DNA of 64,000 nucleotides from CAXXFQ01 sp963674475 (GCA_963674475.2 CAXXFQ010000017.1:310001-374000); one strand, 5' to 3'. Counted from the stretch's first letter, positions 9,318 to 17,790 are shown. Notes: generated from the letters alone by a model not told the origin. Numbers and translations are program-made.

Positions 9318-10731
9318 TCCGAACGGCTTTATGATGTACCCACGAGTCAACGCCGGTTATCGTCCGGTGGCCGAGCGCGTCCAGGATTTCAAAGAGGTCG
9401 TCGAACCGTTATCGCCGGAGGTGTTGCACCAACAGGCGGCCCGGTGCATGGATTGCGGCGTTCCGTTTTGCCACGGGGCCGGATGCCCGCTTGGCAACCG
9501 CATTCCCGAGTTCAACGAGCTGGTCTATCGGGGCCTGTGGCGTGAGGCGGCTGAAACGTTGCATTCGACGAATAACTTTCCCGAAATCACCGGTCGGGTC
9601 TGTCCCGCCTTGTGTGAAGCGGCTTGCACGCTCAATCTGGACTACGAGCCGGTCACGGTCAAGCATATCGAGTATCAGATTGTCGAGCGGGCCTTTACCG
9701 AAGGATGGATTCCTCAAGGGGCGGTGGCCACGCGGACCGGAAAACGGGTTGCCGTGATCGGAAGCGGCCCGGCCGGATTGACGACGGCCCAACAGTTGGC
9801 ACGACGCGGACACGAAGTGGTCGTGTTCGAAAAGGCCGATCGGATTGGCGGATTGCTTCGCTACGGGATACCCGATTTCAAACTGGAAAAAAATATCATC
9901 GACCGGCGTCTTGACCAGATGCGTGCCGAAGGGGTCCATTTTGAAACGGACGTCACGGTCGGCGTCGACGTCTCGGCTCGGTATTTGCAAAAAACGTTTG
10001 ACGCGATTTGTTTATGTATGGGTTCGGGCGAGCCGCGGATGTTGGACGTTCCCGGTGCCGAACTCGAAGGGGTTCATCCAGCGATGGACTACCTCATGCA
10101 GCATAACCGACGCGTTGCAGGCGATTCGGAGGACCAGTTCGGTGACTCGCCGATTCGCGTCAGCGGCAAGCATGTGGTCGTGATCGGTGGCGGCGATACC
10201 GGAAGCGATTGCGTCGGAACGTCGATCCGTCGAGGGGCGTTGACCGTTTCGCAGTACGAGATACTTCCGCAGCCGCCCAAACGGGATAACCCCGAAACGC
10301 CCTGGCCGAGTTACCCGAAGATCCTTCGGACGAGCAGTTCGCATCATGAGGGTTGCCAGCGTCGCTGGTCGGTTTTGACTGAAAAGCTCACCGGCGAGTG
10401 TGGTCACGTGACCGATCTACACGGTTGCGAGGTCGACTGGGAGGAGGGGCCGTTCGGTTGGAAGATGGTCAAGCGGCCCGATTCGCAGTTCACCGTGAAG
10501 GCCGACGTGGTCCTCTTGGCGATGGGTTTTTTGCACGTGGTTCATTCCGGCTTGATCAACGCGATCGGTTTGGATTTAGACAAGCGGGGGAACGTGAAGG
10601 TTGGAAACTACATGACCAGTGTTCCCAGGGTGTTTGCGGCGGGGGACACGGTTCGGGGTGCGTCGTTGGTGGTTCATGCGATCAACGAAGGGAGGCAGGC
10701 GGCCGAAGCGATCGATCGATATCTGAAATGA
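9310..10731 (+). CDS. gltD: Glutamate synthase small (beta) subunit, NAD(P)H-dependent
   Basis: 473 residues. It passes electrons from NAD(P)H through FAD to the large subunit. N-terminal cysteines C46, C49, C54, C59 and C98, C102, C106 form the two 4Fe-4S cluster motifs. The FAD site is 'VAVIGSGPAGLTTAQQLA' with 'GGLLRYGIPDFKLEK'; the NAD(P)H site is 'HVVVIGGGDTGSDCVG'; a second FAD contact is 'VFAAGDTVRGASLVVHAI'. The start overlaps the gltB stop. A structured 3' element begins directly after the stop codon. Confidence 0.97.
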   Translation: MANPNGFMMYPRVNAGYRPVAERVQDFKEVVEPLSPEVLHQQAARCMDCGVPFCHGAGCPLGNRIPEFNELVYRGLWREAAETLHSTNNFPEITGRVCPALCEAACTLNLDYEPVTVKHIEYQIVERAFTEGWIPQGAVATRTGKRVAVIGSGPAGLTTAQQLARRGHEVVVFEKADRIGGLLRYGIPDFKLEKNIIDRRLDQMRAEGVHFETDVTVGVDVSARYLQKTFDAICLCMGSGEPRMLDVPGAELEGVHPAMDYLMQHNRRVAGDSEDQFGDSPIRVSGKHVVVIGGGDTGSDCVGTSIRRGALTVSQYEILPQPPKRDNPETPWPSYPKILRTSSSHHEGCQRRWSVLTEKLTGECGHVTDLHGCEVDWEEGPFGWKMVKRPDSQFTVKADVVLLAMGFLHVVHSGLINAIGLDLDKRGNVKVGNYMTSVPRVFAAGDTVRGASLVVHAINEGRQAAEAIDRYLK

Positions 10732-10868
10732 AAAACAAGAACAAAGAATAGAGCGATTGCGAAGCAATCGCGCTCCAAAAAGTTTTTGAGGGGAGAGTTT
10801 GAGAGGGGACAATTTTCAAAATGTCCCCTCTCATTTTGTAAATACTGGTGACGGCGCAGCCGTCACAC
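10732..10868 (+). repeat. Three-hairpin 3' element, copy 1 (downstream of gltD)
   Basis: Begins right after the gltD stop with an A-rich stretch. Hairpin A is gcgattgc-gaa-gcaatcgc (10753-10771). The linker is ccaaaaagtttttg. Hairpin B is gagaggggaca / tgtcccctctc (10801-10811 / 10822-10832) around an attttcaaaa centre. Hairpin C is gtgacggc-gca-gccgtcac (10848-10866). The same order occurs in the other copies with different stem sequences. It may act as a terminator or a 3'-UTR stabiliser. Confidence 0.75.
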
Positions 10869-11040
10869 CTTCTTTCTTTGAATAACGGTCAATTTTTTGT
10901 AACCGTTAACCACTTCGCGATAGTTCAAGGCTTTCGCTCAAAAGCAAAACCATAACGAAGTTCGCGGTGTTCTTTCTTTCTCAAAGCGAGGTTTCGCTTT
11001 TTGATGCAAAAAAAGCGTTCTCGCTACTGAGGCGTCAAGA
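10869..11040. other. Spacer between two convergent 3' elements
   Basis: AT-rich filler between the elements belonging to gltD and moxR. It contains a dyad aacggt...accgtt near 10883-10905 and poly-T and poly-A runs. The stretch 'ggtttcgctttt..atgc' near 10990 is also found next to copy 4 (about 47865), so the family similarity extends past hairpin C. No gene is seen. Confidence 0.5.
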
Positions 11041-11190
11041 AAGAGAAGGAGCGACGGCCTTGGCCGTCGCCAGTGTTTTTTTAATGAGGAAAACCATTTT
11101 GAAAATAGGTTTTCCTCAAACTCCTTTCCAAAAACTTTTTGGACCGGGATTGCTGCGCAATCCCTCTGATTTTTGTTTCTTTTTTCTTCT
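11041..11190 (-). repeat. Three-hairpin 3' element, copy 2 (downstream of moxR)
   Basis: Read on the minus strand, the element starts 4 bases after the moxR stop. Hairpin A is gggattgc-gca-gcaatccc (plus-strand 11146-11164). The linker is ccaaaaagtttttgg. Hairpin B has stem tgaggaaaacc / ggttttcctca (11085-11095 / 11108-11118). Hairpin C is gcgacggcc / ggccgtcgc (11051-11059 / 11062-11070). Compared with copy 1 the hairpin B stem has changed at several paired positions on both arms, so pairing is preserved. Confidence 0.75.
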
Positions 11191-11193
11191 TTT

Positions 11194-12138
11194 TTAATCT
11201 GGTACTGGCGTCTCTTCAACCAGCCGCTCAATCAACGCTTCCACCGCCTCACGCTGTCCCCCATGTAAATACCCCCGCGTGACCACCCGGTGCGCCAAAA
11301 CCGGCACGGCCAGACGCTTCACATCGTCGGGCACCACGAACTCACGCCCGTCGACCAATGCCGCTGCCTGCGATGCTCGGTACCAGGCCAGCGCCCCGCG
11401 TGTGCTGACCCCGAAATGAAGGTCTTCATTTTTACGCGTCGCGTCGACGATGTTCAAAAGGTACTCGTTGATCGACCGATCGACCGTTACCTGACGGACC
11501 GCCTCTTGCATCTCGACAATTTCGTCACAGGTCAACACGGGCTGGAGCGTCTCGACCGGTTCGCCCTCGCGATGACTGGTCAGCAGGGCCAACTCGTTTG
11601 CCCGATCCGGGTAACCGACCGAAACTCGCAAGAGGAACCGGTCCATCTGACTCTCGGGTAACGGGTAGGTTCCCTCGAATTCCAACGGGTTTTGTGTCGC
11701 GATCACCAAAAACGGACGGGGCAGGGGATAGGTCTTCGTGTCGGCGGTGATTTGGTGTTCGGCCATCGCCTCCAACAGCGCGCTTTGCGTCCGAGGCGTC
11801 GTCCGATTGATCTCGTCGGCCAAAAGGATATGGGCGAAAACCGGTCCTTCGCTGAAGCTGAACTCTCCCGTGCCGGCGTGGTAGACGTTCCCGCCGGTGA
11901 TGTCCGACGGCAACAGATCGGGCGTGAACTGGATCCGATGAAAATTGCCCGAAACGCTCCGAGCCAGCGCCTTTCCCAGAAGCGTTTTTCCCACGCCGGG
12001 CACGTCTTCGAGCAGGATATGTTCTCCGGCCAACAAGGCGATCACGCAGAACCGAATCGCCTCTTCCTTGCCCAAAACGACCTGGCCCATGTTCGCTTGC
12101 AAGCGGGCGATTTGCGTTTGAATCCGGTTCTCGCTCAT
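11194..12138 (-). CDS. MoxR-type AAA+ ATPase
   Basis: 314 residues from the ATG at 12138; the frame stays open upstream but that part overlaps the kinase gene and is not family-like. MoxR proteins are chaperone-like ATPases that help mature other proteins, often with a von Willebrand or DUF58 partner. Walker A is 'DVPGVGKT' (45-52), Walker B 'LLADEIN' (105-111), sensor-type 'ATQNPLEFEGTYPLPESQMDRF' follows, and a C-terminal lid domain is present. It is the last gene of the sigma factor - kinase - moxR set, 32 bases after the kinase. The usual DUF58 gene is absent because the next gene, gltD, is convergent. The partner is therefore unknown, possibly the kinase. Confidence 0.92.
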   Translation of the reverse strand: MSENRIQTQIARLQANMGQVVLGKEEAIRFCVIALLAGEHILLEDVPGVGKTLLGKALARSVSGNFHRIQFTPDLLPSDITGGNVYHAGTGEFSFSEGPVFAHILLADEINRTTPRTQSALLEAMAEHQITADTKTYPLPRPFLVIATQNPLEFEGTYPLPESQMDRFLLRVSVGYPDRANELALLTSHREGEPVETLQPVLTCDEIVEMQEAVRQVTVDRSINEYLLNIVDATRKNEDLHFGVSTRGALAWYRASQAAALVDGREFVVPDDVKRLAVPVLAHRVVTRGYLHGGQREAVEALIERLVEETPVPD

Positions 12139-12170
12139 ACGTCGTATTACCCCTTTGGCGTGGATAGTTT

Positions 12171-14678
12171 CTATTGTCCTGGCGTTTTTTCGGCCGATGG
12201 CTTTTCCGATTTTTGCGAAACATTTTCGATCAGGATCATCCAGCCGATATCGGCCTGATCTTCTGGGCGTCCGGGGACGAACACCGGTTCGAAGGCCGCC
12301 TGGTAGTAGGTCGGCGTTGCGGCGGTCGGGTCTCGATAGTTCTGGTCGATCGAATCGGAAAGTCCTTTTCCACCGGTCGGACCCCGATGGTTCCAGCGGC
12401 GGCGACTGCGTGACGCTTCCTGCAAGGCGCGAAGCCGCCGGACCGTTGCTTTGTCGAGCCGAGCCTGCGTGCCGGAAGCCTCCAGCCGAGCTCGAGCGGC
12501 CGTCAGATCGGGATGGTCGATGATCAGTCCGGCTTGCTCTTTCCCCTCGAGCCAATCGGGACGAAGGTCGACCAACGCGACTTTCATGTGACTCGTATCG
12601 GTGTCGAGCGTCAAAAATCCGCCCAGTCGGACCGACATCGCCAAGACGCCAAGCACCGCCCCGTCCTCGGCCGACTCGGGGTCGCGGACGGGGACGGAAA
12701 AGGCCACTTTCCACTCGTGGGTATTGGAGCTTTCGTAAACGGCCGACAGGTTCGGCGCGGAGATCGGGGCCGGGGGATTGGCTTTGACTTTTTCGTCGGT
12801 CAGGTCGTGCGGGCCGCCGTGAAAATAGCTCCGACGACGGAACGACTTGCCGATCGTGTTTTTACCCGGGTTGCGGGCCAGTTGGATTCCGTCGTCGTCC
12901 ATGACGAACCAGGAGAGCGATTTGCCCGTTTCGAGCGAGTCGGCCGAGACCCGATTGAGCCATTTTTGCAGCCGTGCGCGGGCCTTTTCGTTTTCCGGGT
13001 CGGAATGAATCGTTTTCAAAAGGGACGCCAATTCCGGTTGAGCGGCCGCTTCCGAAAGGATGCGCCAACGCTGGTCGATCTCGTAGCCGAACATGTCGGC
13101 GGCGAAAACGGCTACGCTTCGAAGGTGGGCCAGTTGGGCCGCTTCAGTGACCTGACGTGACGATTCGGCCTGGGCTTCGGCCGCTTCGGCCTGGGCGCGA
13201 AGAGTTCGTTCGGTCGAGGCGCGTCGATTGTAAAAGACCGTGGCCACCATCGTTCCGAAGAGGATCAACCCGACGGCGACCAGCGAGGCGGCCGATAACC
13301 CCGGATGGCGTCGGGCCAGGCGGATTGCCCGGTCGAACCGCGGCTGGCGATAGACCGAGACCGGCTCGTCGGCGATCCAGCGTTGAAGGTCGTCGGCGAA
13401 TTCCAAGACGGTGTCGTAGCGGTCTTCCGGCTTCAGGGCCATTGCCTTGAGGCAAATCGCCTCCAAGGCGGCCGGGCAGTCCGGGTTGATCTGACGCGGC
13501 GGGGGAAAGGCCCCTTTGCGGATCATGCCCCAGACCTTTTTCCCTTGTTGAGAATGAAACGGGGCCGAGCCGGTCAACACTTTGTAAAGGGTCGCGCCGA
13601 GACTATAGATATCCGACGGCGGTCCGACCGGTTCGGTGCTGTCGGGCAACTGTTCGGGACTGATGTAGCCGATCGTTCCCGCGCCGCCTTGGGAACTGCC
13701 GCTGGCGGAGGTCGGCACGCCCGGCATGAGCGTTTTTTCGCCGCTTGCCTTGGCCTGCTCGGTCCGTTCGACAAATTGGGCCAGCCCCCAGTCGACCACG
13801 AGCGTCTCGCCGTATTTGCCCAACATGATATTCTCGGGCTTGATGTCGCGGTGTAGTACGCCCCGGTTATGGGCATAGGCGACCGCGTTGCAGGCGGCGA
13901 TCACGTGGCCGAGGAGTTTCAGCAACTCATGACGCGATTGCGGGCGAGCCATCTCGGGCCGCTGGCGATGGTACCGCTCGACGACCTCGCGAAAATTTTC
14001 CCCCTCGATCAGCCGCATCACATAAAACGGGCGGCCTTTTTGATTTTCACCGCTGGAATAAACCGGAACAATTCCCGGATGGTCGAGCCGACTGGTCACT
14101 TCGGCCTCGACTTGGAACCGTTCGATCGCTTCCTTGTTCCAGAGCAGGTGGTTGTGGATGAATTTCACCGCGACCCGACGGCGTAATTTTTCGTCTTCGG
14201 CGGCGTAGACCTGGCCGAGTCCACCCTGGTCGAGGAAATCCAGGTGGAAAAACTGGGAAGTGGCCTGAAGTGACGACTCATCCGGCGGCAACGGGCCCGC
14301 GTCGTTCAGGTCGGTTCCGGCCGGATTTTGGAGCGTTTTCGACTCGTCGAACTCGGCAAACGCCCGGTCGACGAGCATCTGGTCCTCGGAGAACCGGTCC
14401 CGGTAGTCGGACGCCTGAGGGATTTCCCCTAGTTTTTCGCGGTAGGTCAACTCCAAGAGCAAAAGCTCCCAGAGCAGAGCCGAACGATAGGACTTGGGCG
14501 CTTTTTCCAGAGACGATTCGATCGACGGGCGGTCCCCGGCTTGCCAGGCGGACTCGAACGCATCACAAAGCCGATCCACCACCGCGCCGAGCGAAGGGGT
14601 GTTATGGGGGCGAGGGCCGGAATCGGAGCCAGAGGCTGAGTCGGGCTTGGATTGGGATGGTTTTCCGTCGTCGGTCAT
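12171..14678 (-). CDS. Membrane Ser/Thr protein kinase with extracytoplasmic Cache-like sensor
   Basis: 835 residues from the ATG at 14678, which overlaps the sigma factor stop as ATGA. The N-terminal 150 residues are an acidic helical region common before planctomycete kinases. The Hanks kinase domain follows: glycine loop GGLGQVY (152-158), VAVK Lys172, catalytic HRDIKPEN (276-283), and DWG instead of DFG (296-298), then 'SDIYSLGATLYKVLTG'. One transmembrane helix lies at about 463-484. The C-terminal 350 residues are outside the cytoplasm and look like a Cache ligand-sensing domain ('LSWFVMDDDGIQLARNPGK', 'VAFSVPVRDPES'). It probably senses a small molecule and signals to the co-encoded sigma factor or MoxR. 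DWG is a frequent variant in this phylum and does not mean loss of activity. Confidence 0.93.
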   Translation of the reverse strand: MTDDGKPSQSKPDSASGSDSGPRPHNTPSLGAVVDRLCDAFESAWQAGDRPSIESSLEKAPKSYRSALLWELLLLELTYREKLGEIPQASDYRDRFSEDQMLVDRAFAEFDESKTLQNPAGTDLNDAGPLPPDESSLQATSQFFHLDFLDQGGLGQVYAAEDEKLRRRVAVKFIHNHLLWNKEAIERFQVEAEVTSRLDHPGIVPVYSSGENQKGRPFYVMRLIEGENFREVVERYHRQRPEMARPQSRHELLKLLGHVIAACNAVAYAHNRGVLHRDIKPENIMLGKYGETLVVDWGLAQFVERTEQAKASGEKTLMPGVPTSASGSSQGGAGTIGYISPEQLPDSTEPVGPPSDIYSLGATLYKVLTGSAPFHSQQGKKVWGMIRKGAFPPPRQINPDCPAALEAICLKAMALKPEDRYDTVLEFADDLQRWIADEPVSVYRQPRFDRAIRLARRHPGLSAASLVAVGLILFGTMVATVFYNRRASTERTLRAQAEAAEAQAESSRQVTEAAQLAHLRSVAVFAADMFGYEIDQRWRILSEAAAQPELASLLKTIHSDPENEKARARLQKWLNRVSADSLETGKSLSWFVMDDDGIQLARNPGKNTIGKSFRRRSYFHGGPHDLTDEKVKANPPAPISAPNLSAVYESSNTHEWKVAFSVPVRDPESAEDGAVLGVLAMSVRLGGFLTLDTDTSHMKVALVDLRPDWLEGKEQAGLIIDHPDLTAARARLEASGTQARLDKATVRRLRALQEASRSRRRWNHRGPTGGKGLSDSIDQNYRDPTAATPTYYQAAFEPVFVPGRPEDQADIGWMILIENVSQKSEKPSAEKTPGQ

Positions 14679-15313
14679 GGCTGATCGGGTTTGGGTGAAG
14701 CGCCTGGAGCCAATCCGGCTCGGGTCCAGAGAGTGCGAATTCGTTCGATTTTTCGTTCGACCGTTCGTCGGGCACAGCCGAGCCGCTGGGCGATTTCTGC
14801 CGGCCGATATCCTTCGAGCGTCCAAAGGGCCACTTGGCGGAGGGTGGAATCTTCCAGTACGTCGAGCAACGCCCGGCAGTTCGCCACCACATCGTCGGCA
14901 AAATCGGGGCTCGGTTCGGCGGCGACCTGGTCGATCCCCTCTTTTTGGCTTTCATCCCCTCGATGCTCGAAAAACGATTCGCCCCAGAGTCGACCACCCC
15001 CTCGTTTGGCGGCATGTTGACGCCGACGCTGGGCGGTCGCCTTTCGTGCGGTGATCGTCACCAGCAGCTTCCAGAGGTCTTCGCGGTCTTCGACTTTGGG
15101 GAATTTCCCGGCCTTCATTCCACGCCAAAAACTGTGCATCGCGCTCAGGGCGACATCTTCCTCGTCGGCCTCTCGGGTCCGGACCCCTTCGAGCTTCCGC
15201 CGCGCATAGCGGACCAGTTGTTCAAAGTAGTTTCGCCAAATTACCTCAACTGCCTCGTCGTCGCCATCTCGCATGCGAGGTAAATAAAGCGTAATGTCGT
15301 CGTCATGGACCAT
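14675..15313 (-). CDS. ECF-family RNA polymerase sigma factor
   Basis: 212 residues. Region 2 is seen in 'MRDGDDEAVEVIWRNYFEQLVRYARRKL' with the downstream 'DEEDVALSAMHSFWRGM'. Region 4 is the helix-turn-helix 'EGYRPAEIAQRLGCARRTVERKIERIRTLW'. It belongs to the Sigma70_ECF type often encoded beside Ser/Thr kinases in Planctomycetota. No anti-sigma factor gene is adjacent; the translationally coupled kinase (4-base overlap) is the likely regulator, by phosphorylation. That link is inference from gene order. Confidence 0.92.
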   Translation of the reverse strand: MVHDDDITLYLPRMRDGDDEAVEVIWRNYFEQLVRYARRKLEGVRTREADEEDVALSAMHSFWRGMKAGKFPKVEDREDLWKLLVTITARKATAQRRRQHAAKRGGGRLWGESFFEHRGDESQKEGIDQVAAEPSPDFADDVVANCRALLDVLEDSTLRQVALWTLEGYRPAEIAQRLGCARRTVERKIERIRTLWTRAGLAPGASPKPDQP

Positions 15314-15691
15314 AACAGGCGGCCGGGTAAAAAGATACGGTGATCGGGGCGAACGGTTTTTTTTCGTTCGGGAAGAGTAAGAGGCGAGCGGGCGACCGAT
15401 CTGGTTTTTTGTGCCAGAAGCGGAAAAAGTATCGTCAACGCTCTAACTCTCTCCTCCTTCGGTACTATTTTCCCCGATCCCCTCGGATTTGAAAAGACCC
15501 CTCCCTTGGCAAAGAGAGGGGGGACTGTTTGGGCGTAGCAACCGTTTTTCTCTATGATCGGGACTGGTGTCGCAACCGATTTTAATCTCGCTTTTGCGGG
15601 GTGACCGTTTTTTGGCCACGATCGAGTGATATAATTGGGTTTCGTTTTTTTCCATTATTCGAATATACGAAAACACGAGGAATTTTGGCGA
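15314..15691. other. Divergent intergenic region between the sigma factor operon and the cupin gene
   Basis: It holds an imperfect hairpin at 15498-15521 (cccctc.ctt / aag.gaggggg). On the minus strand this is followed by tctttt, so it could be a weak terminator or a leader hairpin of the sigma factor operon. An extended -10 for the cupin gene lies at 15627-15635. Nothing else was recognised. Confidence 0.4.
15627..15635 (+). promoter_or_regulatory. Extended -10 promoter of the cupin gene
   Basis: TGATATAAT: a perfect TATAAT at 15630-15635 preceded by TGn, the extended -10 form, 57 bases before the ATG at 15692. No good -35 is present at 17 bases, which is acceptable for an extended -10 promoter. 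Confidence 0.5.
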
Positions 15692-16060
15692 ATGGAAATT
15701 TATAATCTCGATCGGATTGACTCGTTTGTGACCAAGGACGGGTCGGAGATTCGGGAGTTGTTGGCCTGGCGCAACTCGTCGATCCGGAATCAGACGCTGG
15801 CCGAGGCACGCGTTTCGCCAGGCACGACGACCGAGGCTCATCATCATATTCGGACTGAGGAGATTTACTTTATCCTCGAAGGGGAAGGCCGTATGATTAT
15901 CGAGGGAGAGAGCCGCCCGGTCGGCCACGGCGACGCGATCGCGATTCCGCCCGGCGCTGTCCATCGTATCACCAATACGGGCGACCGGGTTTTACGGTTT
16001 CTGTGCTGTTGCGCGCCGGGCTACGAGCATGACGACACGGTCCTGGCCGACGCCCCCTAG
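15692..16060 (+). CDS. Small cupin-domain protein
   Basis: 122 residues. Single conserved cupin barrel: motif 1 'GTTTEAHHHIRTEEIYFILEG' contains the metal-binding HHH...E set, and motif 2 'GDAIAIPPGAVHRITN' holds the last His. It resembles mannose-6-phosphate isomerase-like cupins used as small enzymes or sugar-binding proteins. The start at 15692 is chosen because a cacgagg Shine-Dalgarno lies 11 bases upstream and the promoter lies before it; an upstream in-frame ATG at 15635 overlaps the -10 and is unlikely. Substrate not predictable. Confidence 0.85.
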   Translation: MEIYNLDRIDSFVTKDGSEIRELLAWRNSSIRNQTLAEARVSPGTTTEAHHHIRTEEIYFILEGEGRMIIEGESRPVGHGDAIAIPPGAVHRITNTGDRVLRFLCCCAPGYEHDDTVLADAP

Positions 16061-16160
16061 AGATGGTAAAATAAAAGATTACCTTCGAAGCCTTTCTCGC
16101 TTGTCCCCGTTTGGGTGCAATGCGGGTTTTCGTTTTTTACCAATGAGGGATATTCCGACG

Positions 16161-16826
16161 ATGACGTTACGTGCTGTTGCCTTCGATATGGATGGCTTGA
16201 TGTTCAACTCGGAAGACGTGTATACCGAAGTCGGCAAAGAGCTGATGCGACGACGCGGTTTCGAGTTTACCAAAGGTCTCAAAGACGCGATGATGGGTCT
16301 TCCGCCGAAGGCCTCGTTCAAGGCGATGATCGCGTGGTACTCGCTTCCGGAAAGCTGGGACGTGCTTTACGAGGAGTCGGAAGAGATTTTCCTTTCGCTC
16401 ATGGACGGGGCACTGTGGCCGATGCCCGGACTGCTCGAATTGTTGGACTCGCTTGAGCAAAACCAAGTGCCCAAGGCGATCGCCACGAGCAGTTCGCTCC
16501 GTTTGACCGACGCGGTCTTGTCGTCGAAGCAGATTCGCTCTCGAGTCGATTTCGTCCTGACCTGCGAGGATATCACCCACGGCAAGCCGGACCCGGAAAT
16601 TTATCTCATGGCGGCCGAACGTTTCGGCATCCCGGCGGCGGAGATGATGGTCCTTGAAGATAGCAACGCCGGAAGTCGCGCGGCGGCCGCGGCCGGGGCG
16701 TTCATCGTTTCGGTTCCCAACTCCCATACCAGCGACCATGATTTCAGTATGGCCAACTTCGTCGCCGAGAGTCTGGCCGATCCGCGGATTTACGAGAGTC
16801 TCGGCATGAACGGTTGTGGAAAGTGA
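16161..16826 (+). CDS. HAD-superfamily hydrolase (beta-phosphoglucomutase-like)
   Basis: 221 residues. Motif I is FDMDGLMFNS, with nucleophile Asp9 and acid/base Asp11; motif II is in 'KAIATSSS'; motif III Lys is in 'HGKPDPEIY'; motif IV is 'VLEDSNAG'. The all-alpha cap lies between about residues 15 and 80, as in subfamily I phosphatases and phosphoglucomutases. It probably acts on a sugar phosphate. The ATG at 16161 has GAGGG 11 bases upstream; an ATG at 16143 would add six residues. The stop codon lies inside a 20-bp tandem repeat. Confidence 0.9.
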   Translation: MTLRAVAFDMDGLMFNSEDVYTEVGKELMRRRGFEFTKGLKDAMMGLPPKASFKAMIAWYSLPESWDVLYEESEEIFLSLMDGALWPMPGLLELLDSLEQNQVPKAIATSSSLRLTDAVLSSKQIRSRVDFVLTCEDITHGKPDPEIYLMAAERFGIPAAEMMVLEDSNAGSRAAAAAGAFIVSVPNSHTSDHDFSMANFVAESLADPRIYESLGMNGCGK

Positions 16827-16902
16827 GTCAACGCGTGTTTAAGTGAGTCAGCTTGTGTTAGCGAGTTCCCGTTTTAGAAAAAGCGTTCCCGTTGAAGAAA
16901 AA
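16821..16902. repeat. Two short imperfect tandem repeats after the HAD gene
   Basis: Units aagtgagtcaacgcgtgttt (16821-16840) and aagtgagtcagcttgtgtta (16841-16860) match at 16 of 20 positions and include the HAD stop codon. They are followed by a second pair, 'gcgagttcccgttttagaaa' and 'gcgttcccgttgaagaaa' (about 16861-16902), just before the ribosome binding site of the next gene. This looks like local slippage duplication; no function is evident. Confidence 0.6.
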
Positions 16903-16914
16903 GGATAATCAAAA

Positions 16915-17790
16915 ATGCATGAAATGATTCGGAAATGGACGGCCGAGGGGGTCATCGTTCTTGACGGCGCGTGGGGAACCCAGATGCAACTGCGTGGCTT
17001 GCCCAGCGGGGCTTGTCCCGATGCGTGGAATCTGACCGAGCCGGAAAAGGTCAAAGAAGTGGCCGCCGCCTACGTCGAGGCCGGAAGCGATCTGATCCTG
17101 ACCAACACGTTTGGCGCCGGGCCGAACATGCTCAAGCGACACGGCCTCGAAGACAAGGTGGCCGAGATCAACGCGGCGGGCATCCGAATCTCTCGCGAAG
17201 CGGCCGCCGGTCGGGCCAAGGTATTCGGTTCGATCGGGCCCAGCGGGATCATGCTGTTGATGGGCGAGGTGACGCCGGAATCGCTGCAAGCCGACTTCGA
17301 GGTTCAGGCTCGCGCGATGGCCGAGGCGGGCGCCGACGGGATCGTGATCGAGACGATGTCCGACCCGCAGGAAGCGAGCCTTGCGGTCCGTGCGGCCAAG
17401 ACGACCGGGTTGCCGGTTGCCGCGTGCATGGTTTTCGATTCCGGAGCCGACAAGGACCGGACGATGATGGGGACCACGCCCGAGCAGGCGGCCGAAGCGC
17501 TCAGTGAAGCGGGCGCCGATGTGATCGGGACCAACTGCGGACAGGGGATCGCCGGGTTCTTGCCGATTTGCAAACGCTTGAAAGCGGCCACCGATCGGCC
17601 GATCTGGATCAAGGCCAACGCCGGGCTGCCCGAGGTGGTTGACGGCCAATCGGTCTATCGGCAAGCCCCGGCCGACTTCGCGTCGTTTGTGCCCGCGCTG
17701 GTCGAAGCGGGAGCGGCCTTTATCGGCGGGTGCTGCGGGACGACGCCCGAGTTTATCGCCGAGGTGAAAAAGGTAGTTAAAAGTTTGTAA
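16915..17790 (+). CDS. Cobalamin-type homocysteine S-methyltransferase domain protein
   Basis: 291 residues forming one TIM barrel. The start 'IVLDGAWGTQMQLRGL', 'LILTNTFGA' and the three zinc ligands Cys208 ('GTNCGQG'), Cys273 and Cys274 ('GGCCGTTPEF') match the homocysteine-binding domain of methionine synthase MetH and of BHMT-like enzymes. It lacks the folate, cobalamin and reactivation domains of full MetH, so it acts either with separate partners or on a methyl donor such as a betaine or S-methylmethionine. Shine-Dalgarno agga lies 9 bases before the ATG. A strong intrinsic terminator follows. Confidence 0.9.
   Translation: MHEMIRKWTAEGVIVLDGAWGTQMQLRGLPSGACPDAWNLTEPEKVKEVAAAYVEAGSDLILTNTFGAGPNMLKRHGLEDKVAEINAAGIRISREAAAGRAKVFGSIGPSGIMLLMGEVTPESLQADFEVQARAMAEAGADGIVIETMSDPQEASLAVRAAKTTGLPVAACMVFDSGADKDRTMMGTTPEQAAEALSEAGADVIGTNCGQGIAGFLPICKRLKAATDRPIWIKANAGLPEVVDGQSVYRQAPADFASFVPALVEAGAAFIGGCCGTTPEFIAEVKKVVKSL

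Noticed and set aside
10869..11040. Integron attC site
   Set aside because: gttaacc occurs, but the paired R'/R'' core sites (RYYYAAC and GTTRRRY) are not both present, and there is no integrase or cassette array.
10732..11190. Insertion-sequence ends or a MITE
   Set aside because: Copies follow stop codons in sense orientation, no transposase or target duplication was seen, and stems covary.
12139..12714. N-terminal extension of the MoxR protein
   Set aside because: This frame overlaps the kinase gene, has no MoxR character, and the ATG at 12138 gives a normal family length.
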